A DNA stretch of 64,000 nucleotides from Streptomyces sp. CB01373 (GTDB lineage Bacteria; Actinomycetota; Actinomycetes; Streptomycetales; Streptomycetaceae). Every line of letters begins with the position of its first letter. Within the stretch, counting starts at the first letter, position 1. The DNA lies in NCBI RefSeq assembly GCF_002803075.1, contig NZ_NNBK01000024.1, positions 62,001 to 126,000 on the forward strand. The letters are read 5' to 3'. The notes beneath the pieces were generated by a model, which searched no databases, was not told the origin of the DNA, and was given only the letters and a program-made list of their open reading frames with translations. The translations under genes and the position numbers were made by a program. Positions 16,203 to 24,418 of this stretch are shown one piece after another.

Positions 16203-17441
16203 ATGAGCCTCACCGGGACTCCGTTCCTGTACACCACCGTCGTGCTGGCCGTGGCCGCGCTGGCCCTGCCCTTCGTCCTGTGGACGCGGCTGAAGGGCCC
16301 CAAGGTGCTGCGCACCGCCCTGCGGGCGCTGATGCTGCTGTTCGCCCAGGCCACAGCCATCACCCTGGTCTTCGTACTGGTGAACAACGCCAACAACCTG
16401 TACGACAACTGGGCCGACCTGCTGGGCACGGGCAACCATGTGCAGCAGGCCGCCAACCTGGGCACCGACGGCACCGGCGGCATCGCCTACCGGGAGCTGC
16501 CCAGGGTCGCGCAGAAGTTCACCCCGGCCGACGGCCCCGGGATGCGCGCCTCCGGAGGGGTCAGGGTCACCCAGCTCAGGGGCCGGGTCTCCGGGGTGAA
16601 CGCCGAGGTCTACGTATGGCTGCCACCGCAGTACGACGAGCCCGCCTACAAGAACAAGAAGTTCCCGGTGATCGAGCTCCTGTCGGGCTACCCGGGCTCG
16701 GCGAAGGCCTGGTTCGGCTCCCTGAAGGTGCACCAGCAACTGGAGCCGCTGATGCGCAGCGGACAGGTCGCGCCGTTCATACTGGTGGCGCCGCGCACCA
16801 ACCTGATCGCCAAGATCGACACGGGCTGCGCCAACATCCCGGGCACCGTGAACGCGGACACCTGGCTGAGCATCGACGTACCGAAGATGATCACGGACAA
16901 CTTCCGTGCCGCGCCGGCCCCGAACGGCTGGGCCACCGCCGGCTACTCGGCCGGGGCGCACTGCGCGACCAAGCTCGCCGTCGCCCACCCCGACCGGTAC
17001 CGCGCCGCGGTGAGCCTGTCCGGCTACAACGACCCGATCGGCGAACGCAATTCGCTCGCCAACCAGAACCTCGGGCTGCGACGCGCGAACAACCCCTACA
17101 TCCTGCTGAAGAACTACCGCGTCCCGCCGCGCGTGGCGCTCTACCTCTCGGGCCAGAGCGGCGACGGGTACCAGGCCGGCGTCGCGCTGGAACGGATCGC
17201 GAAGCCGCCGACGACCGTGCACGTGGTCTTCGTGCCGCGCAGCGCGGGCGGCCACAGCATGGCGCTGTGGCGGCCGCAGGTCCCGGCGGCGTTCCGCTGG
17301 CTGTCCGAGGAGCTGGGGCAGCGGCCGCCCCACCGCCTCCGGACGGCCCTCACTCCTCCCGTACCGTCGACCGTCGGTTCCAGGCCCGCGGAGCTCGCCA
17401 GTGGTACCGCATCGCGAGCAGCCGCAGAACGAAGGCGGTGA
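16203..17441 (+). CDS. membrane-anchored esterase (alpha/beta-hydrolase fold, antigen-85-like)
   Basis: A 412-residue protein with two N-terminal membrane segments (YTTVVLAVAALALPFVLW and LRALMLLFAQATAITLVFVLV) and an extracytoplasmic esterase-D/antigen-85-type hydrolase domain. The nucleophile elbow is in TAGYSAGAHCA (G-Y-S-A-G), and the late catalytic His is in RSAGGHSMALW. The reaction is probably ester cleavage or acyl transfer at the cell surface; the substrate is unknown. MSLTGTPFLY at 16203 is chosen as start by family resemblance; an in-frame GTG at 16152 is possible. The last 30 codons overlap the convergent TRIC-like gene by 92 bases. Confidence 0.8.
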   Translation: MSLTGTPFLYTTVVLAVAALALPFVLWTRLKGPKVLRTALRALMLLFAQATAITLVFVLVNNANNLYDNWADLLGTGNHVQQAANLGTDGTGGIAYRELPRVAQKFTPADGPGMRASGGVRVTQLRGRVSGVNAEVYVWLPPQYDEPAYKNKKFPVIELLSGYPGSAKAWFGSLKVHQQLEPLMRSGQVAPFILVAPRTNLIAKIDTGCANIPGTVNADTWLSIDVPKMITDNFRAAPAPNGWATAGYSAGAHCATKLAVAHPDRYRAAVSLSGYNDPIGERNSLANQNLGLRRANNPYILLKNYRVPPRVALYLSGQSGDGYQAGVALERIAKPPTTVHVVFVPRSAGGHSMALWRPQVPAAFRWLSEELGQRPPHRLRTALTPPVPSTVGSRPAELASGTASRAAAERRR

Positions 17442-18006
17442 CCACCGCCAGACCGCTGGTGTACGGGTTCAGCGCGTCGTAGTGGATGCACAGCACCACC
17501 GTGGTGGCGCCGACGATCGCCGGGACGGCGTACAGGTCGCGGTCCCAGCGCAGCAGTGACGGCACCTCGTTGGCGAGCACGTCCCGCAGCACACCGCCGC
17601 CCACGGCGGTGGCCATGCCGAGCGTCGCCGACGCGGTGAGGTTCAGCCCGTAGGCGTACGCCTTCGTCGTGCCGGTCACGCAGAACAGGCCGAGGCCGGC
17701 CGCGTCGAACACGTACACCGCGGTCTGGATGCGCTCCATGTGCGGGTGCAGGAAGAAGACCACGAGCGTGGCGAGCAGCGGGGTGAGGAAGTACCCGAGG
17801 TCGGTGAAGGCGGCCGGGGGCACGGCCCCGATGACGATGTCACGGAACAGCCCGCCGCCCAGCGCGGTGACCTCGGCGAGGACGGCGATGCCGAAGACGT
17901 CGAAGTTCTTGCGGACCGCCAGCAGCGCTCCGGAGATGGCGAAGACGAAGATGCCGACCACATCGAGCGTGTGCTGTACGGAGGGACTGAACAGTTGCTG
18001 AGGCAC
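17350..18006 (-). CDS. TRIC/YicG-family trimeric cation channel protein
   Basis: This 218-residue membrane protein is built from two inverted repeats, each marked by a glycine-rich signature: ALGGGLFRDIVIGAVPP and AVGGGVLRDVLANEVPS. These are characteristic of prokaryotic TRIC channels (UPF0126/YicG). About seven hydrophobic segments are visible, starting with VVGIFVFAISGALLAVRK. Family members conduct K+ and related cations; in some bacteria they relate to glycine uptake, but that is not shown here. The start is GTG at 18004-18006. A strong hairpin upstream separates it from the oligopeptide operon. Confidence 0.88.
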   Translation of the reverse strand: MPQQLFSPSVQHTLDVVGIFVFAISGALLAVRKNFDVFGIAVLAEVTALGGGLFRDIVIGAVPPAAFTDLGYFLTPLLATLVVFFLHPHMERIQTAVYVFDAAGLGLFCVTGTTKAYAYGLNLTASATLGMATAVGGGVLRDVLANEVPSLLRWDRDLYAVPAIVGATTVVLCIHYDALNPYTSGLAVVTAFVLRLLAMRYHWRAPRAWNRRSTVREE

Positions 18007-18049
18007 GCCACATTGTCACCCGTGACCGGTTCGTCCCCGGACACGGCGA

Positions 18050-18097
18050 AGCGGGAGAGCGCGACGGCCGGGTCCACCGGCCGAGCACTCTCCCGCT
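18050..18097 (-). terminator. terminator after the oligopeptide ABC operon
   Basis: A perfect 10-bp stem (AGCGGGAGAG with CTCTCCCGCT) encloses a second 6-bp hairpin (18066-18082). An outer 8-bp pairing (CGTGACCG at 18021-18028 with CGGTCACG at 18098-18105) extends it. It lies 34 bases past the last gene of the operon and ahead of the TRIC-like gene on the same strand. There is no U-tract, as usual for Streptomyces. Confidence 0.65.
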
Positions 18098-18131
18098 CGG
18101 TCACGTACGCGGCTTCACCGCGCCGCTTCGC

Positions 18132-19442
18132 CTACTTCCCGGCCGGCTCCTGGCCGTCGGAGCCCTCGGTGCCGGACTCCGGGGAGCCGGCGGACTCGCC
18201 GGAGCCCTCGGTGCCGGACTCCGGGGAGCCGGCGGACTCGGAGTCCTCCGCCGCCTCGCCGATCTCCGCGGCCACCGCGGCCGACGTCGCCGCCGACTCC
18301 GCCAGGACCTCGTCGGCCACCAGTTCCGCGGCCGCCTTGGCGGCCGTGAGCAGCACGGTGTCCTGCGGAGCCTGGTCCTCGAAGTTCTCCGGGTGGTGAC
18401 AGGCCACCCGCTGACCGGGCCTCAGCTCCTTGAGCGGCGGCTCGGTCGTACGGCAGATCTCCGTCGCCTTCCAGCACCGGGTGTGGAAGCGGCAGCCGCT
18501 GGGCGGGGCGATCGGCGAGGGCACGTCGCCGCGCAGCAGGATCCGCTCGCTCTTGCCGCCCTGACGCTTCGGGTCCGGGATCGGCACCGCCGACATCAGC
18601 GCCTTGGTGTACGGGTGCATCGGCGACTGGTACAGCGAGGTGCGGTCGGCGAGTTCGACGATCTTGCCGAGGTACATCACCGCGATCCGGTCCGAGACGT
18701 GCCGGACGACCGAGAGGTCGTGCGCGATGATCACGTAGGTCAGGCCCAGCTCCTCCTGGAGGTCGTCCATGAGGTTGACCACCTGGGCCTGGATGGAGAC
18801 GTCCAGGGCGGAGACCGGCTCGTCCGCCACCACCAGCTTCGGCTTGAGCGCGAGCGCCCGGGCGATGCCGATGCGCTGACGCTGGCCGCCGGAGAACTCG
18901 TGCGGGTAGCGGTTGAAGTGCTCGGGGCTGAGGCCGACCAGCTCCAGCAGCCGCTGGACCTCCTTCTTCACCCCGCCCTCGGGCTCCACGCCCTGGAGCC
19001 GGAAGGGCGCCGAGACGATCGAGCCGATGGTGTGGCGGGGGTTCAGGGAGCCGTACGGGTCCTGGAAGATCATCTGGATGTCGCGGCGCAGCGGGCGCAT
19101 CTTCCCGGCGTTCAGCCGCGTGATGTCCTGGCCCTCGAAGGTGATCGTGCCGCTGGTCGGGTCCTGGAGGCGGGTGATGACCCGGCCCATGGTCGACTTG
19201 CCGCAGCCCGACTCGCCGACGACGCCCAGGGTCTCGCCCTTGCGCACCTCGAAGTCGATGCCGTCGACGGCCTTGACCGCGCCGACCTGCCGCTGCAGGA
19301 TCCCCTTCTTGATGGGGAAGTGCTTGGTCAGACCCTCGACCCGGAGCAGCACCTCGCGGTCCGCGGAGCCGCCGTCGGATGCCTGCGCCTGCCGCGGGAC
19401 CTCGGCCTGGCCGGCGGCGTCCGTCTTCTTCGTCTCACTCAC
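18132..19442 (-). CDS. oligopeptide ABC transporter ATP-binding protein (OppF type)
   Basis: A 436-residue ATPase energising peptide import with the other subunits of this operon. Walker A is GVVGESGCGKST, the Q-loop MIFQDPYGSLNP, the signature FSGGQRQRIGIARAL, Walker B LVVADEPVSALD, and the switch His is in IIAHDLSVV. The C-terminal oligopeptide-transporter region follows (PSGCRFHTRCWKATEICRTTEPP, with the Cys cluster seen in OppD/F and DppD/F). After about residue 345 comes a non-conserved acidic Ser/Glu/Gly-rich tail with a perfect 14-residue repeat. The start is GTG at 19440-19442, overlapping the upstream stop by four bases (GTGA), so it is translationally coupled. Confidence 0.93.
   Translation of the reverse strand: MSETKKTDAAGQAEVPRQAQASDGGSADREVLLRVEGLTKHFPIKKGILQRQVGAVKAVDGIDFEVRKGETLGVVGESGCGKSTMGRVITRLQDPTSGTITFEGQDITRLNAGKMRPLRRDIQMIFQDPYGSLNPRHTIGSIVSAPFRLQGVEPEGGVKKEVQRLLELVGLSPEHFNRYPHEFSGGQRQRIGIARALALKPKLVVADEPVSALDVSIQAQVVNLMDDLQEELGLTYVIIAHDLSVVRHVSDRIAVMYLGKIVELADRTSLYQSPMHPYTKALMSAVPIPDPKRQGGKSERILLRGDVPSPIAPPSGCRFHTRCWKATEICRTTEPPLKELRPGQRVACHHPENFEDQAPQDTVLLTAAKAAAELVADEVLAESAATSAAVAAEIGEAAEDSESAGSPESGTEGSGESAGSPESGTEGSDGQEPAGK
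18160..18240 (-). repeat. 42-bp-period tandem duplication in the tail of the OppF-type gene
   Basis: Bases 18160-18198 and 18202-18240 are identical over 39 positions. They encode two copies of ESAGSPESGTEGS separated by G and followed by D. The repeat is in frame and lies outside the conserved ATPase, so copy number could vary without loss of function. Confidence 0.85.
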
Positions 19443-20533
19443 AGCTTCGGCGCAATCTCTTCGGTCCAGATCCGCGTACGGTCCTCAGCCGAGAGGTGGC
19501 AGGCGGACCAGTGTCCGGCGTCCACCAGCTCCAGCTCCGGACGCACCGTGCGGGTGACGTTCCCCTTGGGGATGTCCGCGTACGGGCACCGCGGGTGGAA
19601 GGCACAACCGGACGGGACGTTGATGAGGCTCGGCGGCTGGCCCTTGACCGGGATGAGCCGCTCGGAGGTCTCGCGGTCGATGCGCGGCATCGAGCCGAGC
19701 AGCCCCCAGGTGTAGGGGTGCTGCGGCCGCTCGAAGATCTCGTCGACCGGACCGCGCTCCACGCACCGGCCGCCGTACATCACCAGCACGTCGTCGGCGA
19801 TCTCGGCGACCACGCCGAGGTCGTGCGTGATGATGATGACCGCGGAGCCGAACTCCTTCTGCAGGTCGCGGATCAGGTCGAGGATCTGCGCCTGGACGGT
19901 GACGTCGAGCGCGGTGGTCGGCTCGTCCGCGATGAGCAGTTCGGGGTTGTTGACCAGCGCCATGGCGATCATGGCGCGCTGGCGCATACCGCCGGAGAAC
20001 TCGTGCGGGTAGCCGTCGACACGCTTGTGCGGCTCGGGGATGCCGACCCGGTCGAGCATCTCGATCGCCCGGGTGCGGGCGACCTTCCTGCTCACCTTGT
20101 GGTGCACCCGGTAGGCCTCGACGATCTGGTCGCCGACCTTGTAGTACGGGTGCATCGCGGACAGCGGGTCCTGGAAGATCATCGCCATCTCCCGGCCGCG
20201 CAGCTTGCGCACCTCGTCCGGGTCGGCGTTGACCAGTTCCTTGCCGTCCAGCCAGATCTCTCCGGACATCTGGACATTCTTGCCGCGGGCACCGAGCCGG
20301 TGCAGTCCCATGATCGCGAGCGAGGTGACCGACTTGCCGGAGCCCGACTCGCCGACGACGGAGAGGGTCTTGCCCTTCTCCAGCTTGAAGTTCAGCCCGT
20401 CGACGGACTTGACCAGGCCGTCGTCGGTCGGGAAGTGCACCTTCAGGTCGCGGACCTCGAGGAAGGCCGTCGGGGCCTTGGCGGTGGCGGCCGGCTCGCC
20501 CACGGCGGCACCGGTCTTGGAGAGTTCGGTCAT
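19439..20533 (-). CDS. oligopeptide ABC transporter ATP-binding protein (OppD type)
   Basis: A 364-residue partner ATPase. Walker A is SVVGESGSGKSV, the Q-loop MIFQDPLSAMHP, the signature FSGGMRQRAMIAMAL, Walker B LLIADEPTTALD and the switch His IITHDLGVV. The C-terminal Cys-containing oligopeptide-transporter motif reads GCAFHPRCPYADIP. It forms the heterodimeric motor with the OppF-type protein. The ATG at 20531-20533 overlaps the permease stop (ATGA), and its own stop overlaps the next GTG, so three genes are translationally coupled. Confidence 0.94.
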   Translation of the reverse strand: MTELSKTGAAVGEPAATAKAPTAFLEVRDLKVHFPTDDGLVKSVDGLNFKLEKGKTLSVVGESGSGKSVTSLAIMGLHRLGARGKNVQMSGEIWLDGKELVNADPDEVRKLRGREMAMIFQDPLSAMHPYYKVGDQIVEAYRVHHKVSRKVARTRAIEMLDRVGIPEPHKRVDGYPHEFSGGMRQRAMIAMALVNNPELLIADEPTTALDVTVQAQILDLIRDLQKEFGSAVIIITHDLGVVAEIADDVLVMYGGRCVERGPVDEIFERPQHPYTWGLLGSMPRIDRETSERLIPVKGQPPSLINVPSGCAFHPRCPYADIPKGNVTRTVRPELELVDAGHWSACHLSAEDRTRIWTEEIAPKL

Positions 20534-21537
20534 GAGAGCCTCACCCGCGGGTCGGCGGCGGCGTACAGCAGGTCCACCAGAAGATTTGCGATCACGACGA
20601 AGAACGCGGCGAGCATGGTCACGCCGAGGATCTTGGGCAGGTCGTTGTCGGTGATGCCCTGCACCGCGTACTGGCCGACTCCGTGCAGCGAGAACACGGT
20701 CTCCGTGATCAGCGCACCGCCGAGCAGCAGGCCGATGTCCATGCCGAAGACGGTGATGATCGGGGTGAGCGCGGCCCGCAGCCCGTGCCGGACCACGACC
20801 GTTCCCTCGCCCAGGCCCTTGGCCCGGGCGGTGCGGATGAAGTCCTCGTTCATCGTCTCCAGCATGCCCGAGCGGGTGAGCCGCGCGTAGATGGCGGAGT
20901 AGAGCAGCGCCAGGGAACACCACGCGGGGAAGAGCGTGTTGGCCCACTGGGCGGGGTTCTCGGTGAACGGGACGTAGGTGCGTCCGAAGATCGGCCACTG
21001 GTAGGTGAAGAGCAGGATCGCCAGGTTGCCCGTGAAGAACATGGGCAGGGAGACACCGGCGAGCGCGACACCCATGAAGGTGCGGTCGAAGAACGAACGA
21101 GGCTTGAGGGCGGAGATGACGCCGACCGTCACGCCGGAGAGCAGCCACAGGGCGGCCGCACCCGAGGCCAGTGAGAACGTCACCGGCATACGGGTGGTCA
21201 GCTCGGGCCAGACCGCCTCATGGGTCTTGAAGGAGTAGCCGAAGCACGGCGCGTCGCAGTGCACCGAGGTGGGGCCCAGGTCATAGGTGGCGCCGGCCAC
21301 GATCCCCTTGATGAAGTGCCAGTACTGGACGTAAAGGGGCTGGTCCAGACCGAGGTTGTGCTTGACCGCGATGATGTCGGCCTTGGAGGGGCTCTTGCCG
21401 ATGTACTGCTGCGCCAGCTGGTCAGCGGACTGACCGGCGAGCCGCGGCAGCAGGAAGAAGATGGCGAAGGTGACCGCGGAGACGACCAGCAGCAGGATCA
21501 CTGCTGCGAACGTCCGGCGGAGGATGTACGAGATCAC
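20530..21537 (-). CDS. oligopeptide ABC transporter permease (OppB type)
   Basis: This 335-residue inner-membrane subunit begins MISYILRRTFAAVILLLVVSAVTF. It shows the OppB arrangement of an N-terminal helix, a large external loop, then further helices. The EAA-type cytoplasmic loop appears around EDFIRTARAKGLGEGTVVVRHGLRAAL, which docks to the ATPases. It ends with the YAAADPRVRLS segment typical of OppB. The start is GTG at 21535-21537 without a visible ribosome site. A long perfect hairpin sits just upstream, between this gene and the binding-protein gene, and may lower its expression. Confidence 0.93.
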   Translation of the reverse strand: MISYILRRTFAAVILLLVVSAVTFAIFFLLPRLAGQSADQLAQQYIGKSPSKADIIAVKHNLGLDQPLYVQYWHFIKGIVAGATYDLGPTSVHCDAPCFGYSFKTHEAVWPELTTRMPVTFSLASGAAALWLLSGVTVGVISALKPRSFFDRTFMGVALAGVSLPMFFTGNLAILLFTYQWPIFGRTYVPFTENPAQWANTLFPAWCSLALLYSAIYARLTRSGMLETMNEDFIRTARAKGLGEGTVVVRHGLRAALTPIITVFGMDIGLLLGGALITETVFSLHGVGQYAVQGITDNDLPKILGVTMLAAFFVVIANLLVDLLYAAADPRVRLS

Positions 21538-21549
21538 GGGGCCGGCGCC

Positions 21550-21581
21550 GGTGCCCGCGGGCTGTGAAGCCCGCGGGCACC
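21550..21581 (-). terminator. intra-operon hairpin between the binding-protein and OppB-type genes
   Basis: A perfect 14-bp GC-rich stem with a four-base loop (GGTGCCCGCGGGCT, GTGA, AGCCCGCGGGCACC). It lies 27 bases after the binding-protein stop and 12 bases before the permease GTG. It is probably a partial terminator or a 3' stabiliser giving excess binding protein over the membrane and ATPase subunits, a common arrangement in such operons. Confidence 0.75.
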
Positions 21582-21608
21582 AATGCCTTCACCTGCCTTC
21601 CGGGGCTG

Positions 21609-23363
21609 CTACTTCGTGGTGCCGATGTTGAGGTAGTCGTACTGACCGCTCCAGGCCGCCGAGGAAACCAGGTTCGTGGCGTTCTGCGGGCGGGCCAGCA
21701 GGACCTTGAAGTAGGTCAGCGGGACGATCACGGCGTCGTCCATGGTCTTCTTGTCGATCTGCGCGTACAGGCTGTTGCGCTCGGTGTCGTCCTGCGTCGC
21801 GATCGCCTTGGACAGCAGGCTGTTGACTTCCTTGCTGTCGTACTGCGACAGGTTGGTGTTACCGGACTGGCTGATGGCCTCGCCGTTCAGGATCTGCTGC
21901 AGGAAGCCGTAGCCGGAAGGCCAGTCGGCACCCCACTGCATCATCATCAGACCGATGTTCTGCTTCTGCGTGACCTTCGGGACACCCGCGTAGTCGGTGA
22001 AGTACTTGCCCGACGGGTACTGCTTGAGGGTGGCCTTGATGCCGACCTTCTGCAGCGAGTTGATGATCGCCGTGGCGGCGTCGATCTCCTGCTGGCGGTC
22101 GGAGCGCGCCGAGATGTTCGTCGTGATCGACTTCTTGCCGCAGGCCTTCAGGTGCTCCTTGGCCTTGGCCTCGTCGCCCTTGTTGTCCGCGGTCGCGTAG
22201 ACGTCCGACTTCTCGTAGCCGGTGATGTCCGGAGGCAGGACGGTGGAGGCGATCTCACCGCGGATCGGGCCGCCCTCGGCGGTCTGCACCGAGGCCTTGT
22301 CGATCGCGTACTGCACGGCCTTGCGGCACTCGACGTTGTCGAACGGCGCGACCTTGGTGTTGATCGCCATGTAGACCAGGCGGCCACCGAAGGTGTTGTC
22401 CGTGTTGGCCCGCTTCTTCGGGTCGCTGAGAACCTGCGCCTGGGTCGAGGCCTGGGCACCCGTGCCGACGAGGTCGATCGCGTCGCCCGCGAGGACGTCC
22501 TTGTCGATCGTCTCGGGGTTGACCTTCATGTTGACGACGATCTTGTCCGGCAGCTGCGTGCGCAGCGGGTCCGTCTTCGCGTCCCACTTGTCGTTGCGCA
22601 CGAGGGTGACCTGCTTGCCCTCGGAGTAGCTCTCGAACTTGTACGAGCCCGAGGACACGATGTTCTTGACGTAGTCGACGCCCTTGTCCTTGGCCTGAGG
22701 CACCGGAGCGGTCTCCGGGGCGGCGACCAGGTAGTCGAACTCCTGGAAGGCCTGCTTCAGGTGGAAGACGATGGTGGTGTCGTCCGGCGTCTCGATGGAG
22801 GACAGGCCCTTGGCGCTCTTGTCCTTGTAGGGGCCCTTGTACTTGTCGCCGCCCGCGAGGAGCTGCTGGAAGTAGTTGGGGCCGAGCGAGAGCACGTCAC
22901 GCGCGAAGTTGGAACGCTCGACGGCGTACTTGACGTCCTTCGTCGTGATCGGCGTGCCGTCCTCGTACGTCAGACCCGGACGGATCTTGTACGTCCAGGT
23001 CTTGCCGCCGTCGCTCGGGGTGCCCTTGCCCTCGGCCAGGTCCGGGACCAGGGTGTTGCCCTCGGTGCCGGCGCCGGGCTTGAAGGTCATCAGCGGGCGG
23101 GCCCACAGCCGGCTGAGATTGTACATGTACGCGTAGTACGTGTTGCCCGGGTCGAACGAGTCCGGGACGTCGGACATCTCGTAGGTGAGGGTGCCGCCCT
23201 TCTTGCTGGAGGCGTTGACGACCCCCTTGGTCGCGGCGTCGGCTCCAGCCGACTTGGTGCCGCTGCCCTTGTCGTTCTTGTTGTCATCGGCCTTGCTGCA
23301 ACCTGCGACAAGCAGGCTGACGGAGCCGATGGCCGCAACTGCGGCCAGCGCTGACCTTCGCAT
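21609..23363 (-). CDS. oligopeptide ABC transporter substrate-binding lipoprotein
   Basis: A 584-residue family-5 solute-binding protein. The start MRRSALAAVAAIGSVSLLVAGC gives a signal peptide with lipobox LVAGC (Cys22), anchoring it to the outer face of the membrane. A Ser/Lys/Asp linker follows, then the SBP_bac_5 pattern: LTYEMSDVPDSFDPGNTYYAY at the start and LVPDLAEGKGTPSDGGKTWTYKIRPGLTYEDGTPITTKDVKYAVER. It captures peptides for the operon's importer. An in-frame ATG at 23384 exists seven codons upstream; the lipobox spacing favours 23363, although the GGAGGGG ribosome site lies rather far from it and would suit an intermediate start. Confidence 0.92.
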   Translation of the reverse strand: MRRSALAAVAAIGSVSLLVAGCSKADDNKNDKGSGTKSAGADAATKGVVNASSKKGGTLTYEMSDVPDSFDPGNTYYAYMYNLSRLWARPLMTFKPGAGTEGNTLVPDLAEGKGTPSDGGKTWTYKIRPGLTYEDGTPITTKDVKYAVERSNFARDVLSLGPNYFQQLLAGGDKYKGPYKDKSAKGLSSIETPDDTTIVFHLKQAFQEFDYLVAAPETAPVPQAKDKGVDYVKNIVSSGSYKFESYSEGKQVTLVRNDKWDAKTDPLRTQLPDKIVVNMKVNPETIDKDVLAGDAIDLVGTGAQASTQAQVLSDPKKRANTDNTFGGRLVYMAINTKVAPFDNVECRKAVQYAIDKASVQTAEGGPIRGEIASTVLPPDITGYEKSDVYATADNKGDEAKAKEHLKACGKKSITTNISARSDRQQEIDAATAIINSLQKVGIKATLKQYPSGKYFTDYAGVPKVTQKQNIGLMMMQWGADWPSGYGFLQQILNGEAISQSGNTNLSQYDSKEVNSLLSKAIATQDDTERNSLYAQIDKKTMDDAVIVPLTYFKVLLARPQNATNLVSSAAWSGQYDYLNIGTTK

Positions 23364-23419
23364 GATGGGCGGGTTCCCCTCCATTGTACGGAAACTTGTT
23401 GTGCTCTCGGCAGCTGGCG

Positions 23420-24418
23420 TCAGCGGCTGCGCGGGTCGAGAGCGTCGCGGAGACCGTCGCCGAGCAGGTTGAACGCCAGGACGGTCACGAAGATGGCGAG
23501 CCCGGGCACGATCATGTACTGAGGATCGACCTCGTAGAACGTGACCGCTTCGCGGAGCATGCCGCCCCAGGAAGCCTGCGGGGGCTGGATACCGACGCCG
23601 AGGAAGCTAAGGGAGGCCTCGAAGAGGATGTTGGTCGGGATCAGCAGCGTCGAGTAGACGATGATCGGGCCGACCAGGTTGGGCATCAGTTCCCGGAACA
23701 GGATGTACGGGCCCCGGGCGCCCATGCCCCGGGAGGCGTCCACGAACTCGCGCTCGCGCAGGGCGAGCGTCTGGCCGCGGACGATCCGGCCCAGGTAGGG
23801 CCAGTTGAAGAAGCCGATGATGAAGATCAGCACGCTGAGGTGCAGCGGCAGTCCGGTGAGGCCGAACGCGCCGCCCTGCAGGGTGGCGGAGATGGCGATC
23901 GCGAACAGCAGCAGCGGGAAGGCGAGGAAGGTGTCCATCAGACGGCTGATGATCGTGTCGACGCGGCCGCCGTAGTAGCCGGCCACGACGCCCATGATCG
24001 CCCCGATGACGTTGGACAGGATCGTCGCGCCGAACGCGACCACCAGCGACACCCAGGATCCCTCGAGGATGCGGGTGGCGATGTCACGGCCGAACTTCGG
24101 GTCCACGCCCAGCGGGTGGTCCGCGCTCATGCCGCCCCAGGCGCCGTTGGGCAGCGAGGTGTTGGGGTCGATCAGATCCTGGTTGAACGCGTTGGGGTCG
24201 AGCCCGAACACGGCCTGGATGGGACGCGAGAGGATCGCGAGCAGGATCAGCAGGACCACGATGGCACCACCGGTGACCGCGACCTTGTCCTTCTTGAACC
24301 GGGTCCAGGCGATCTGTCCGAGGGAACGGCCCTCGATCCGCCGCTTGTCGGCACCGGTGAGCGCAGCCTCCGGCTGCGTCTCGGCTGCCGCCCCGGTGGT
24401 CTCGATCGGTGCGGTCAC
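23420..24418 (-). CDS. oligopeptide ABC transporter permease (OppC type)
   Basis: A 332-residue permease: a cytoplasmic N-terminus ending in GRSLGQIAWTRFKKDKVAVTGG, a first helix IVVLLILLAILS, a periplasmic loop containing ADHPLGVDPKFGRDIATRILEGSWVSL (OppC hallmark), then five helices. The EAA-type loop is at EREFVDASRGMGARGPYILFRELMPNL. It is the first gene of the operon, an unusual place, since binding protein-B-C-D-F is the common order. The start GTG at 24416-24418 has GAGAGGGG about ten bases upstream. The frame is open much further 5', but without family-like content. Confidence 0.92.
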   Translation of the reverse strand: MTAPIETTGAAAETQPEAALTGADKRRIEGRSLGQIAWTRFKKDKVAVTGGAIVVLLILLAILSRPIQAVFGLDPNAFNQDLIDPNTSLPNGAWGGMSADHPLGVDPKFGRDIATRILEGSWVSLVVAFGATILSNVIGAIMGVVAGYYGGRVDTIISRLMDTFLAFPLLLFAIAISATLQGGAFGLTGLPLHLSVLIFIIGFFNWPYLGRIVRGQTLALREREFVDASRGMGARGPYILFRELMPNLVGPIIVYSTLLIPTNILFEASLSFLGVGIQPPQASWGGMLREAVTFYEVDPQYMIVPGLAIFVTVLAFNLLGDGLRDALDPRSR

